Source: Gammaproteobacteria bacterium UBA2810 (GTDB lineage Bacteria; Pseudomonadota; Gammaproteobacteria; Enterobacterales; Succinivibrionaceae). From it: DNA of 21,839 nucleotides. This document shows, piece after piece, positions 1-7,738 of the stretch. The notes beneath the pieces are model-generated. The model searched no databases. It saw only the letters and a list, made by a program, of their open reading frames with translations, and was not told where the DNA came from. Numbering within the stretch: position 1 is the first letter of the stretch; each line of letters opens with the position of its first letter. The stretch spans positions 5,782-27,620 of the forward strand of contig DEHC01000036.1 in the NCBI GenBank assembly GCA_002351705.1. The letters are read 5' to 3'. A program made the translations under genes and the position numbers.

Positions 1-9
1 CATGACCAG

Positions 10-1935
10 ATGAATGTCGCTGACTATACCTCGGCTGTCGGCGCCTACCGGAGGACCTTCCCGAACAAGCAGCAGCAGATCGAGCAGACGCCGGATCCCG
101 CTGTGCGCGAGATGCTCCTCAACATGGAGCGCCGCGGCATCGAGACCGTCTTTGACCGCTTTGACAGCCAGCAGCCGCAGTGCGTCTTCGGCATGGCCGG
201 CATCTGCTGCAAGAACTGCTTCATGGGCCCCTGCAAGATCACGAAGCGCTCGCCCCGCGGCGTCTGCGGAGCCGATGCTGACCTGATTGTGGCAAGGAAC
301 CTCCTGCGCCACCTCGCATCAGGTACGGCAGCCCACGGCGCCAGGGGCAGGGAGTCGATGCTTGCTCTCCTTTACGCCGCGCAGCACAAGCTGGATCTTC
401 CCATACAGGGCGAGCAGAAGGTGAGGTCAACTGCCGCGAAGTTCGGCTTTGAACCGTCGCTTCCCCTCGACGAGCTCGCGGAGAAGGTCGCAACTTATCT
501 CCTTGAGGACCTCTCGAGGACCGTTCCCTCGGAGCACCACGCCATAGCGGCATTCGCACCGAAGGAGCGCCTCGAGACCTGGAAGAAGCTCGACATCCTC
601 CCGATAGGCACCTACCACGAGGTGTTCGAGAGCCTCCACCGCACCACGACCGGAACTGACGGCGACTGGAAGAACGTGATGAAGCAGTTCCTCCGTACCG
701 GCATCGCCTTCGCCTGGAGCAGCTGTCTCGGCTCGTCAATCGCGATGGACAGCCTGTTCGGGCTTCCAGTACGCGCGAAGACCCGCGTCAACGTCGGGGC
801 TCTCAGGAAGGATACGGTCAACGTCGCGGTCCACGGGCACTCGCCGCTTCTTGTAAGCGAGATTGTGCGCCTCGGAAGGACCCCGGAGTGGCAGGCGAAG
901 GCCAGGGCGGCAGGCGCCGCCGGCATGGAGTTCTACGGCATCTGCTGCTCGGGGCTTTCCGCGATGTACCGCGACTACGGCGTGGTGCCGCTCGCGAACG
1001 CCGCGGGAGCGGAGCTGGTTCTCGGCACCGGCGCTCTCGATCTCTGGGTCGCTGACGTGCAGGATGTCTTTCCGACCATCATGAACGTCGCGAAGTGCTT
1101 CAAGACCGCGGTCATCACGACAAGCGACTCCGCGAGGCTTCCTGACGCCGAGCACTATGAGCTTAAGCATGACCACTCGAACATCAGTGAGATCCATGAG
1201 CTTGCGGAGAAGATCCTGACCCGCGCCATCGCGGCGCACTTCGAGAGGGAGGGAGTGCCCAGAAGCATCCCGGACTATGAGGTTCAGGCCGAAATCGGCT
1301 TCTCCGTCGAGTTCATCGACCAGTTCTACACCATCGCCGGGCTCGCGGACGCGATAAAGGACGGCCGCGTAAGGGGCATCGTGAACCTGGTGGGCTGCTC
1401 GAACCCCAGGCAGATCTACGAGAAGGCGATTGTCACCGTCGCCTCCGAGCTTATCAGCCACAACATCCTGGTGCTCACGAACGGCTGCGCGTCGTTCCCG
1501 CTCCTGAAGCTCGGCTACTGCTCGGAGAAGGCGCTCGAGTACACCGGAGACACTTTGAAGGAGTTCCTCCGCGGCCTGCCTCCTGTGTGGCACATGGGCG
1601 AGTGCCTCGACAACGCGAGGGCCTCTGGGCTTTTCAGCGCGCTCTCGCAGCGCCTCGGTGAGCCTCTGAAGCGCCTGCCGTTCGCCTTCTCGAGCCCGGA
1701 GTGGTCGAACGAGAAGGGCCTCTGCGCCGCGCTCGCCTTCAGGCTCCTGGGGCTCAACTCCTACCACTGCGTCTACGCGCCGGTTCAGGGCTCCGTGAAC
1801 GTCGAGCGATTCATGGCAACCGGCACGAAGGAAATTCTCGGTTCGGAGATGAAGGTTGACACTGATGCGGGGAAGCTTGCCGCAGAAATCATAAAGGATA
1901 TTGAGGACAGAAGGAGGGAACTCGGATGGAATTAA
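10..1935 (+). CDS. cooS: CooS-like Ni-type carbon monoxide dehydrogenase, variant active site
   Basis: This 641-residue protein has the usual length of the monofunctional anaerobic CODH catalytic subunit, a homodimer that interconverts CO and CO2 at a Ni-Fe-S C-cluster. The D/B-cluster cysteines are all visible: C58, C66, C67, C70, C75 and C86. C-cluster region residues H275/H277 (motif HGH), C312/C313, C463, C493 and C532 are present, as is the catalytic-type Lys569 (SPEWSNEKG). Two departures stand out. The segment ADVQDVFP has Asp352 where canonical enzymes have Cys (VDxQC), and AAHGARGR keeps H109 but has Arg112 in place of the second His-tunnel residue. The family assignment is firm, but true CO oxidation is uncertain. 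The gene overlaps the following lipoprotein gene by 10 bp, giving an operon with an ABC importer. No ribosome binding site is visible in the 9 bases before ATG, so an upstream start cannot be excluded. Confidence 0.93.
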   Translation: MNVADYTSAVGAYRRTFPNKQQQIEQTPDPAVREMLLNMERRGIETVFDRFDSQQPQCVFGMAGICCKNCFMGPCKITKRSPRGVCGADADLIVARNLLRHLASGTAAHGARGRESMLALLYAAQHKLDLPIQGEQKVRSTAAKFGFEPSLPLDELAEKVATYLLEDLSRTVPSEHHAIAAFAPKERLETWKKLDILPIGTYHEVFESLHRTTTGTDGDWKNVMKQFLRTGIAFAWSSCLGSSIAMDSLFGLPVRAKTRVNVGALRKDTVNVAVHGHSPLLVSEIVRLGRTPEWQAKARAAGAAGMEFYGICCSGLSAMYRDYGVVPLANAAGAELVLGTGALDLWVADVQDVFPTIMNVAKCFKTAVITTSDSARLPDAEHYELKHDHSNISEIHELAEKILTRAIAAHFEREGVPRSIPDYEVQAEIGFSVEFIDQFYTIAGLADAIKDGRVRGIVNLVGCSNPRQIYEKAIVTVASELISHNILVLTNGCASFPLLKLGYCSEKALEYTGDTLKEFLRGLPPVWHMGECLDNARASGLFSALSQRLGEPLKRLPFAFSSPEWSNEKGLCAALAFRLLGLNSYHCVYAPVQGSVNVERFMATGTKEILGSEMKVDTDAGKLAAEIIKDIEDRRRELGWN

Positions 1936-2924
1936 GAAGGAAATTCACACTGCTTTCAGCAGTAGCTGCAATGGTATGCGCGGGTGCCCTTATGACCGGA
2001 TGCGGCAAGGAAGACTCTGCGCCTTCAGAGAAGGCTGCTGCGGCGCCGGCGGCGCAGGAGAGTGAGGAGAAGCAGGTCATAAAGATCGCCTACATCCCGA
2101 TTACCCACGCCGTGCCGCTTCTTGCCGCGGCGGAGAGGGTAAACGCGGATCCAAAGAAGAATTACCGTATCGAGCTGGTGCGCTACGGATCCTGGCCGGA
2201 ACTCCTTGACGCGCTCACGACCGGACGGGTTGACGGGGCGTCGGTCCTCATCGAGCCCGCGGTAAAGGCAAAGGAGAAGGGGCTGCCTCTTTCACTCATG
2301 GCCCTCGGCCACCGTAACGGCAATGTCATCATCGGCGGCCCTGACCAGAAGATCAAGGGGACGACATTCGCCATCCCGCACCGCCTCTCCTCGCACGGCA
2401 TCCTCATCCACGAGTTTCTGGAGAAGAAGGGCGTTGACGAGAAGGATGTGAATATCGTCGAGATGGCTCCTCCCGAGATGCCCTCGGCCCTCGTATCCGG
2501 GAAGATCGGCGGCTATTGCGTGGCTGAGCCCTTCGGCGCCGTCGCGGTGCACCTCGGGCGCGGCCATGTCCTGATGCGCGACAGCGAGCTCTGGCCTGAC
2601 TCGCTCTGCTGCGGGCTGGTCCTCAACACCAGGGCTCTCGCGGGCCGCGACGCTCTTACCGAGGCGTTCAGGAAGGACTACCTTGCCGCCGGCGACTATC
2701 TCGCGGGGCACCCGCAGTTCGCCGAGGATGTAGCGGTTAAGTACCTGAAGCAGGGCAAGGAGGTCCTCCAGATCTCGCTGCCGCTCGTAACCTTTGATCA
2801 CCTTGAGGTGACGCCTGAGGCCTACGGCAAGCTCTCCGATCTCATGAAGAAGTGGCAGCTCTCGGACAATCCTCCTTCATATGATGACTTTGTGCTGAAG
2901 GTGAAGAATGAAAAGAGCAATTAA
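1926..2924 (+). CDS. ABC transporter substrate-binding lipoprotein, NMT1/SsuA/TauA-like
   Basis: This is a periplasmic or membrane-anchored solute-binding protein of 332 residues. The N-terminus has a basic RRK segment, a hydrophobic core and a lipobox-like LMTGC, with Cys26 as the probable lipidated residue. A low-complexity Ala/Glu linker follows, and the mature domain begins near residue 50 (IKIAYIPITHAVPLLAAAE), typical of NitT/TauT/SsuA/THI5-type binding proteins. The conserved hinge segment GYCVAEPFGAVAV also matches this fold. The start is supported by an AGGAGGG sequence shortly upstream of ATG 1926. It lies inside the end of cooS and overlaps the permease gene by 17 bp, so translation is probably coupled. 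Known ligands of the family include sulfonates, taurine, nitrate and pyrimidine precursors. The ligand here cannot be read from the sequence, but the linkage suggests it serves the CooS-like enzyme. Confidence 0.9.
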   Translation: MELRRKFTLLSAVAAMVCAGALMTGCGKEDSAPSEKAAAAPAAQESEEKQVIKIAYIPITHAVPLLAAAERVNADPKKNYRIELVRYGSWPELLDALTTGRVDGASVLIEPAVKAKEKGLPLSLMALGHRNGNVIIGGPDQKIKGTTFAIPHRLSSHGILIHEFLEKKGVDEKDVNIVEMAPPEMPSALVSGKIGGYCVAEPFGAVAVHLGRGHVLMRDSELWPDSLCCGLVLNTRALAGRDALTEAFRKDYLAAGDYLAGHPQFAEDVAVKYLKQGKEVLQISLPLVTFDHLEVTPEAYGKLSDLMKKWQLSDNPPSYDDFVLKVKNEKSN

Positions 2925-3684
2925 AAAGATAGCGGGAAAGACGCTGTTCACCATCCTGCCGTTCGTGCTGTTCACGGCGCTCTGGAAGGCGCTTACCGCG
3001 ATATCGGGAGTGAGCGAGGCGCTCCTCCCGCCTCCCGAGAACGTGGCGGTGAGCCTCTGGAGCATGCTCGCGGGCGGCGAGGTCTGGGATGACATAGCAT
3101 CGAGCCTCTCGATATTCGCGGCAGGCTGGGTCATCGCGGTCATAGCAGGCACAGTCCTCGGCGTGTTCCTCGGCTGGTACCGGAAAATATTCGACTTCCT
3201 GAACCCGGTCATCCAGGTTCTGCGCCCGGTGTCGCCGGTCGCATGGCTGCCGTTCATCGTGCTCTGGTTCGGCATCGGCGCGGCCCCGACACTCGTTACG
3301 GTCATCATCGCGGGCTTCTTCCCGGTGCTCCTTACGGCGGTAGCGGCTGTGAGGCACATTGATCCGGTCTACTTCCGCGTCGCGGACAGCTTCGGGCTCG
3401 GGAACAGGAGGACCATGCTTGAGATCGTCTTCCCGGCGGTGCTCACCGAGCTCACCTCGGCGTTCCATACCGCGCTCGGCACCGGCTGGATCTTCCTCAC
3501 CGCGGGAGAGATGGCGGGCTCGCAGCAGGGCCTCGGTTACCTCATCATCGACGCGAGGAACAACTTCGATACGGCGGGGCTCGTGTCGGCAGTCATCCTG
3601 GTGGGCGTCACAGGGCTCATCCTTGACACTCTTCTCGGCGCTCTCGAACGCTATGTTCTGAAGCGCACGGGCATAACGGCGTGA
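2908..3684 (+). CDS. ABC transporter permease, SsuC/TauC-like
   Basis: This inner-membrane permease of 258 residues belongs to the binding-protein-dependent transport family (BPD_transp_1). Hydrophobic segments lie near residues 11-31, 66-90, 110-145, 188-200 and 223-245. The family segment RPVSPVAWLPFIVLWFGIG is present at about 106-124. The cytoplasmic EAA-type loop that docks the ATPase is visible at about 158-180 (ADSFGLG, then IVFPAVL). An AAGGTG sequence lies shortly before the ATG. The gene starts inside the lipoprotein gene and is followed after 9 bp by the ATPase gene. This order (binding protein, permease, ATPase) is a complete import system of the nitrate/sulfonate/taurine class. 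Substrate unknown. Confidence 0.92.
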   Translation: MKRAIKKIAGKTLFTILPFVLFTALWKALTAISGVSEALLPPPENVAVSLWSMLAGGEVWDDIASSLSIFAAGWVIAVIAGTVLGVFLGWYRKIFDFLNPVIQVLRPVSPVAWLPFIVLWFGIGAAPTLVTVIIAGFFPVLLTAVAAVRHIDPVYFRVADSFGLGNRRTMLEIVFPAVLTELTSAFHTALGTGWIFLTAGEMAGSQQGLGYLIIDARNNFDTAGLVSAVILVGVTGLILDTLLGALERYVLKRTGITA

Positions 3685-3693
3685 GGCAGCAAT

Positions 3694-4464
3694 ATGTATA
3701 TAGAAGTAAACAAGGCCGGACTCACCTACCGCAAGCACGGAAAGGATTTCATCGCGCTCTCCGACACCTCGATCTCCATCGCGAAGGGAGAGTTCATCTG
3801 CCTACTCGGGCCCTCGGGCTGCGGCAAGACCACGCTTCTCAACCTGATAGCGGGGTTCCTGAAGCCCACCTCAGGCGAGGTGCTGATCGACGGAAAGCGC
3901 GTCGAGGGAACCGATCCGAAGAGGATTACGGTATTCCAGAACTACGGGCTCCTCCCCTGGCGCACGGTGGAGGGCAACATTCTCCTGGGGCTCGAGAACT
4001 CGAAGCTCTCGAAGGCGGAGAAGATGGAGAGGGTTGACAGCCTTGTCGCTCTCACCGGGCTTTCGGGGCTCAGGCAGTCGCATCCGCGCGAGCTCTCGGG
4101 CGGGCAGCAGCAGAGAGTAGCCATTGCGCGCGCCCTTGCCGTGTCACCGGACGTCCTCTTCATGGACGAGCCGTTCAGCGCGCTTGATCCGATTACGAGG
4201 ATGAAGCTGCAGAATGATATCTCGTCAATCGCCTCATCATCGGGGATTACGGTGATATTCGTGACGCATGACATCGACGAGGCAGCCTTCCTCGGCGACA
4301 GGATTGCGGTGATGGAGGGGAACCCCGGCAGGATCCGAGAGATCATCGACAACCGGATCCGCGGCACCGGAGACCGGACCTCCGCGTACTACATATCGCT
4401 CCGCGAGAAGATCTTCGAGATCCTGAAGCTCGGCGGCGAACACGATCCGGAGTATGTGATTTAG
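3694..4464 (+). CDS. ABC transporter ATP-binding protein, SsuB/TauB-like
   Basis: This 256-residue nucleotide-binding subunit energises the importer encoded just upstream. All ABC ATPase motifs are intact: Walker A GPSGCGKTT at 39-47, Q-loop with Gln82 in the segment VFQNYGLLPWRTV (typical of the NitT/TauT/SsuB group), signature LSGGQQQR at 134-141, Walker B VLFMDEP with Asp158/Glu159, and switch His192 in VTHDIDEA. It begins 9 bp after the permease stop with a GAGG-type site upstream of ATG. Its 3' end overlaps the convergent lysR gene by 4 bp, leaving no room for a separate terminator between them. It is likely the last gene of the cooS operon. Confidence 0.94.
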   Translation: MYIEVNKAGLTYRKHGKDFIALSDTSISIAKGEFICLLGPSGCGKTTLLNLIAGFLKPTSGEVLIDGKRVEGTDPKRITVFQNYGLLPWRTVEGNILLGLENSKLSKAEKMERVDSLVALTGLSGLRQSHPRELSGGQQQRVAIARALAVSPDVLFMDEPFSALDPITRMKLQNDISSIASSSGITVIFVTHDIDEAAFLGDRIAVMEGNPGRIREIIDNRIRGTGDRTSAYYISLREKIFEILKLGGEHDPEYVI

Positions 4465-5411
4465 TCCATCGCTGGCGGGGCAGGGGCCTCTTCCTCAGGC
4501 TCGTACCCCGCCTCCTTTATAACTTTCCTCAGCTCCTCTATGTAGAGCCCCGCGAAGCGCGAGAGCTCGCCGCTCTTTCTCCTGATGTATCCGATATGCA
4601 TCTCGTCATCCACCCTGAGTCTTACGGAGACAATGATGTCGCCGCCGTTGAGCTCCTCGGAGAGGAAGCCGCTCGATATGGTGTAGCCGCTGAGCCCCAC
4701 CAGGAAGTTGAAGAGCGTGGCGCGGTCGCTCACGTGGATTGACCTCGCGTGCGGGAGCTCGCTCAGGATCTCCTCGGAGAAGTAGAAGGAGTTGTACTGC
4801 CCCTGCTCGAAGCTGAGGCATGGATATGGCTCAAGGTCCTCAAGTGTTACCTCCTTCCTCCCCGCGAGCGGGTGATCGCGGCTCACGAAGACATGCGGAG
4901 TGGCGCAGAAGAGCGGGGTGAACGAGAGGTGGTTCTCCTTGAGGAGCTTCCCGATGATCTTCCGATTGAAGCCGTTCTCGTAGAGAAGGCCTATTTCGCT
5001 CCTCATCTGCGCGACGTCGCTGATGATCTCATATGTTCTCGTCTCTCGGAAGGTGAACTCGTACTCACTGAAGCTGAGCCTTTTCACGAGGTTTGAGAAC
5101 GCCTTGACGGCGAAGATGTAGTGCTGCGCGGAGACCGAGCAGAGCTCGCGGATGTCCTTCCGGCTGCTGAAGCGGTTCTCGAGGAGGTTCATCTGATCCA
5201 TGACCTGCCTCGCGTAGATCAGGAACTCCTCACCCTCACGCGTTATGGAGAACTCGCGCCCGCGGTTGAAGATCCTGATGCCGAACTCGTCCTCGACCTC
5301 CTTAAGGGCCGCAGAGAGGCTGGGCTGGGAGATGAAGAGCCGTTTGGCCGCGGTGCTTACCGAGCGGCACTCAGCTATTGCGAGAATGTACCTTATCTGC
5401 TGAAGAGTCAT
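4461..5411 (-). CDS. LysR-family transcriptional regulator
   Basis: This 316-residue regulator has the N-terminal winged helix-turn-helix typical of LysR proteins (about residues 1-60, including STAAKRLFISQPSLSAALK and EFGIRIFNRG). A linker helix and a C-terminal effector-binding domain (about 90-300) follow. It ends with a short acidic Pro/Ala-rich tail. The start ATG is preceded by AGGG about 8 bases upstream. The gene is convergent with the ABC ATPase gene and the two stop regions overlap by 4 bp. Control of the cooS-ABC operon is a reasonable inference from position, but the operon promoter is outside the window. An inverted repeat upstream of the start could be an autoregulatory site. 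A degraded copy of codons about 19-137 lies at 8009-8367. Confidence 0.93.
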   Translation of the reverse strand: MTLQQIRYILAIAECRSVSTAAKRLFISQPSLSAALKEVEDEFGIRIFNRGREFSITREGEEFLIYARQVMDQMNLLENRFSSRKDIRELCSVSAQHYIFAVKAFSNLVKRLSFSEYEFTFRETRTYEIISDVAQMRSEIGLLYENGFNRKIIGKLLKENHLSFTPLFCATPHVFVSRDHPLAGRKEVTLEDLEPYPCLSFEQGQYNSFYFSEEILSELPHARSIHVSDRATLFNFLVGLSGYTISSGFLSEELNGGDIIVSVRLRVDDEMHIGYIRRKSGELSRFAGLYIEELRKVIKEAGYEPEEEAPAPPAMD

Positions 5412-5419
5412 GCACTTAC

Positions 5420-5462
5420 CCTAGAGGAACTATGTCAGATGCCTGGGCATGGGCCTCTAAGG
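5420..5462. promoter_or_regulatory. Nested inverted repeats upstream of the lysR gene
   Basis: An outer imperfect repeat pairs TAGAGG (5422-5427) with CCTCTA (5454-5459), plus two further flanking C/G pairs. Inside it is a perfect short palindrome, ATGCC-TG-GGCAT (5439-5450). It lies 8-50 bases upstream of the LysR start codon, where LysR proteins often bind to autoregulate. It could instead be a hairpin in the transcript leader. No binding data can be inferred. Confidence 0.3.
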
Positions 5463-5645
5463 ATCCCTTGCCAGTGCCGGTAAATCTCCGGAGCGCTTCC
5501 TAGCAGGCACCTGTTTTCTGAGAGCTGAGGGCAGCGCAGCAGAGCGGGTACGGCTGCTGTCAGGCCGCACTGAATTTTCAGCAGCTCCTATGTTGAAATG
5601 GCGCTCTCTCATTCATAGACTGCGTTGCAGCCAGCTCAATTTCCG

Positions 5646-5659
5646 GGCGTTTTTACGCC
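5646..5659 (-). terminator. Small hairpin just after the 170-residue ORF
   Basis: GGCGT-TTTT-ACGCC forms a 5-bp stem with a 4-base loop, and after one mismatch two more C/G pairs extend it. It sits 3 bases past the stop codon of the minus-strand gene ending at 5663. There is no clear U-tract after it in the minus direction, so it is at best a weak intrinsic terminator. The rest of the 5463-5645 gap shows no gene that I recognise. Confidence 0.35.
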
Positions 5660-5662
5660 AGG

Positions 5663-6175
5663 CTATTCTTCATCCTCATCCCAGGAGAGCGAGCCGTCGT
5701 AACCAGGATTGAGGCATGCCTCGTCATACTCCTGCCAGCAGGTTGGGAGCCCCCTGGTCATCCAGTCAATCCCGCGATCGTTAAAGTATTCTCTCATTAC
5801 TTTGCGGTGATCATCAGGATCCGGCTCGAAGGAGCGTGCCTCAGCAAGAAGTATTTTTTTCAGCTCTTCCCTTGAATTTGCGTGAATAGCCTTTTTAATG
5901 TCTCGTCCTGTTGCTTTGTTGTAGAAATAAGCTGTATAGCTGCCATTTCTGTAATCATCACGGATATCCTCCCATTTGTCCCAGGAGTGAAGATCATCGT
6001 CAATCTGGGCGAGGGTCTTCATGCGGTAGAATTCCCTGAGCTGCGGATTTTTTCTCCAGACCTCTCTGGCCCACTTTTCTGCATTGTCGAGCATTCCGGC
6101 AAAGGCAACACGGGCCTCGAGCGGACTTAATGTTTTCTCATCTTTATCTTTCATAAATATCAGCGGCACTGTCAT
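5663..6175 (-). CDS. Unknown acidic protein downstream of the HNH nuclease gene, possible immunity protein
   Basis: I do not recognise this 170-residue family. It is strongly acidic, especially at the C-terminus (LSWDEDEE), and rich in Trp, Asp and Arg. It has no signal peptide or membrane segment, so it is probably cytoplasmic. The start ATG is preceded by GAGGAC at good spacing. A second in-frame ATG at codon 8 has no better site. It lies 30 bases downstream of the HNH nuclease gene on the same strand and is probably cotranscribed with it and with the SUKH gene upstream. An acidic cytoplasmic protein directly downstream of a polymorphic-type nuclease is the usual pattern for a cognate immunity protein. 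That role is inferred from position only. Confidence 0.7.
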   Translation of the reverse strand: MTVPLIFMKDKDEKTLSPLEARVAFAGMLDNAEKWAREVWRKNPQLREFYRMKTLAQIDDDLHSWDKWEDIRDDYRNGSYTAYFYNKATGRDIKKAIHANSREELKKILLAEARSFEPDPDDHRKVMREYFNDRGIDWMTRGLPTCWQEYDEACLNPGYDGSLSWDEDEE

Positions 6176-6205
6176 GCCGTCCTCAGTGTAGTATATAAAG
6201 AAAAG

Positions 6206-7309
6206 TTACCTGCTCCATCCGCGGCTCGGCTTATTCTGATCCGAACCCCGAATTATTGTCTTATCCGGCTTCCTTGCTTCATTAAGCGAGACAAGTTCTG
6301 AATTTCTGTTTACCGTAATCCGCCCATCTGAATATATTCTGGGATGCTTATTTATAATGTTGTACAATGAAAAAATTGATTTTTGGCCAAATGTGTAAAC
6401 AGAGCGCATTATCCTTGTTGACTCGGCCTCATCGTTATTCTGACCCCTGATGAATTGCCACATATCAGCCTTTACCGATTTGTATTCCCCCTTAAGGGCA
6501 TTGGTGTCATAAGTACCTTCCAGCTTTGCTCTGAGACGCTGAACAATTTCTGGATTCAGTCTTTCTTCAAGTCTGTTCAAATCGATATCCGACACTGCGT
6601 AATAATATTTGATTGTTCTGTTGGTTCTGATCGGAATTGCTACAGCTTCTGGATTCAGACAATAGTCGACTGTATGCACTGAGTCAGCGGCTAACAGTTT
6701 GAATGATTCCGCGGTAACTCTTTCATTGTTCAGCCTGAAGCGCTCATATGCAATTGCAATAGCCAAATCTGCAGGCCTTACGAACAGGCCTTCATTGAGA
6801 CGTCTGATAACTTCCGGCTCCTCGCATTTCCGCACACTGGCAGCAGGCTTACATTTCCTGCCAGTAAGCGGGTCAATAACATAAAAGTTAGCCCGCCCCT
6901 CTGCTATTACAGGATCACTAAGTTCTATTATCCTGCAAGGTGCAATTTGATCATTCCCAAAGTCAGTGTAAGTGTCAGTTAACGGATCATAGTACCAGTT
7001 GGTTGGATTTTTCCAGCTTCCCTTATGGGCCTTCAGGTGTTCATCTCTGGTAAGAAACTGAATATTGTCCGGGTTTCCCAGATCCTCGGGGTATTCAGCA
7101 GCGCTTCTCATATGCTGACCTTCAAACGCCCTGCCTAGATCGTCATAAGCCCTCCCCTTTTTGAGGTTAAGGATGTCTCTCTGCTGTTCTCTGGTCCAGT
7201 CTCTTGTGCCTTTGCCTTCCCATACTAACTGCTGTTCGCGCTTCCATGCTTTTCTTACTGCTTGGTACCTTGCATTCGTGCTTGCTTGTTCAACAGGATC
7301 AATCTTCAT
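6206..7309 (-). CDS. HNH/Endo VII-superfamily nuclease, polymorphic-toxin type, lacking a delivery domain
   Basis: This is a 367-residue protein. Its N-terminal about 110 residues match the HNH/Endo VII-type nuclease domain common at the C-termini of bacterial polymorphic toxins. Key stretches are FEGQHM (His66), NPDNIQFLTRDEHLKAH (Asn82, His91, His95) and KNPTNWYYDP (about 100-109). The remaining about 255 residues are not recognised and have no signal or membrane segment. There is no N-terminal secretion, PAAR, RHS or CDI region, so this is either a detached toxin cassette or an intracellular nuclease. The ATG lies inside the end of the SUKH immunity gene (11-bp overlap), implying coupled translation with immunity made first. 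A decayed copy of the N-terminal domain is at 8368-8484. The family call is fairly sure and the activity is unproven. Confidence 0.78.
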   Translation of the reverse strand: MKIDPVEQASTNARYQAVRKAWKREQQLVWEGKGTRDWTREQQRDILNLKKGRAYDDLGRAFEGQHMRSAAEYPEDLGNPDNIQFLTRDEHLKAHKGSWKNPTNWYYDPLTDTYTDFGNDQIAPCRIIELSDPVIAEGRANFYVIDPLTGRKCKPAASVRKCEEPEVIRRLNEGLFVRPADLAIAIAYERFRLNNERVTAESFKLLAADSVHTVDYCLNPEAVAIPIRTNRTIKYYYAVSDIDLNRLEERLNPEIVQRLRAKLEGTYDTNALKGEYKSVKADMWQFIRGQNNDEAESTRIMRSVYTFGQKSIFSLYNIINKHPRIYSDGRITVNRNSELVSLNEARKPDKTIIRGSDQNKPSRGWSR

Positions 7310-7733
7310 CTTCTGCTATGCCAAGTACATCATAAAGGTCATTTAAAAAATCAAAATAATCGTTATAAACGAGCCCGTTGCCAATTTTTCCTTCATCAGG
7401 AAAATATATGGCAAAAGTTTCGCTGCCTTTTTCGTACATGACAGGATCTCCGTTGCACATTCTTCCTACAACGATATGTTTATCGTCGGGGCATCCTTCA
7501 TCTGCGACATCTATCAGCGGCAGATGTGCAACGCCGTACATCTGAGTTCCGGCCGGCAGGAAAAACTCACCGCCATCGCTGAATCTGAGCCACTCCCTGT
7601 ATTTTTCTGGCAGCCTGATCCCGTTTTTCTTCTCAAACTGTGAAATCTGCTCTTCTGAAGCTGGGTCAAGGAAATTCATTACTCCCTGAGATTCAAACGT
7701 GCTGATAATCTTTTTTAATTCGTCAGAAATCAT
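7299..7733 (-). CDS. SUKH (SMI1/KNR4) family immunity protein
   Basis: This small protein (144 residues from the chosen start) has the SMI1/KNR4 fold pattern: an N-terminal helix, then LPEKYREWLRFSDGGEFF, LPAG, and a C-terminal FAIYFPDEG...FLNDLYDVLG segment. SUKH proteins are known immunity proteins for diverse nuclease toxins, and the next gene encodes an HNH nuclease. I chose the ATG at 7733 because GGAGG lies 5 bases upstream of it. An in-frame ATG at 7745 would add four residues and contains that GGAGG within its coding sequence. It ends inside the nuclease gene. Immunity genes usually follow their toxin, so this reversed order is unusual. Fragments of related SUKH genes occur at 8496-8537 and 18632-18694. 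Confidence 0.88.
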   Translation of the reverse strand: MISDELKKIISTFESQGVMNFLDPASEEQISQFEKKNGIRLPEKYREWLRFSDGGEFFLPAGTQMYGVAHLPLIDVADEGCPDDKHIVVGRMCNGDPVMYEKGSETFAIYFPDEGKIGNGLVYNDYFDFLNDLYDVLGIAEDED

Positions 7734-7738
7734 TGAGA

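Noticed and set aside
736..1767. Long minus-strand open frame (343 codons) antisense to cooS
   Set aside because: It is rich in Arg/Glu/Val with no recognisable domain, as expected for the reverse frame of a GC-rich gene, and cooS on the other strand is certain.
2842..3738. Minus-strand open frame of 298 codons across the permease gene
   Set aside because: The composition is dominated by Arg, Glu and His with no motifs. It is a shadow of the permease.
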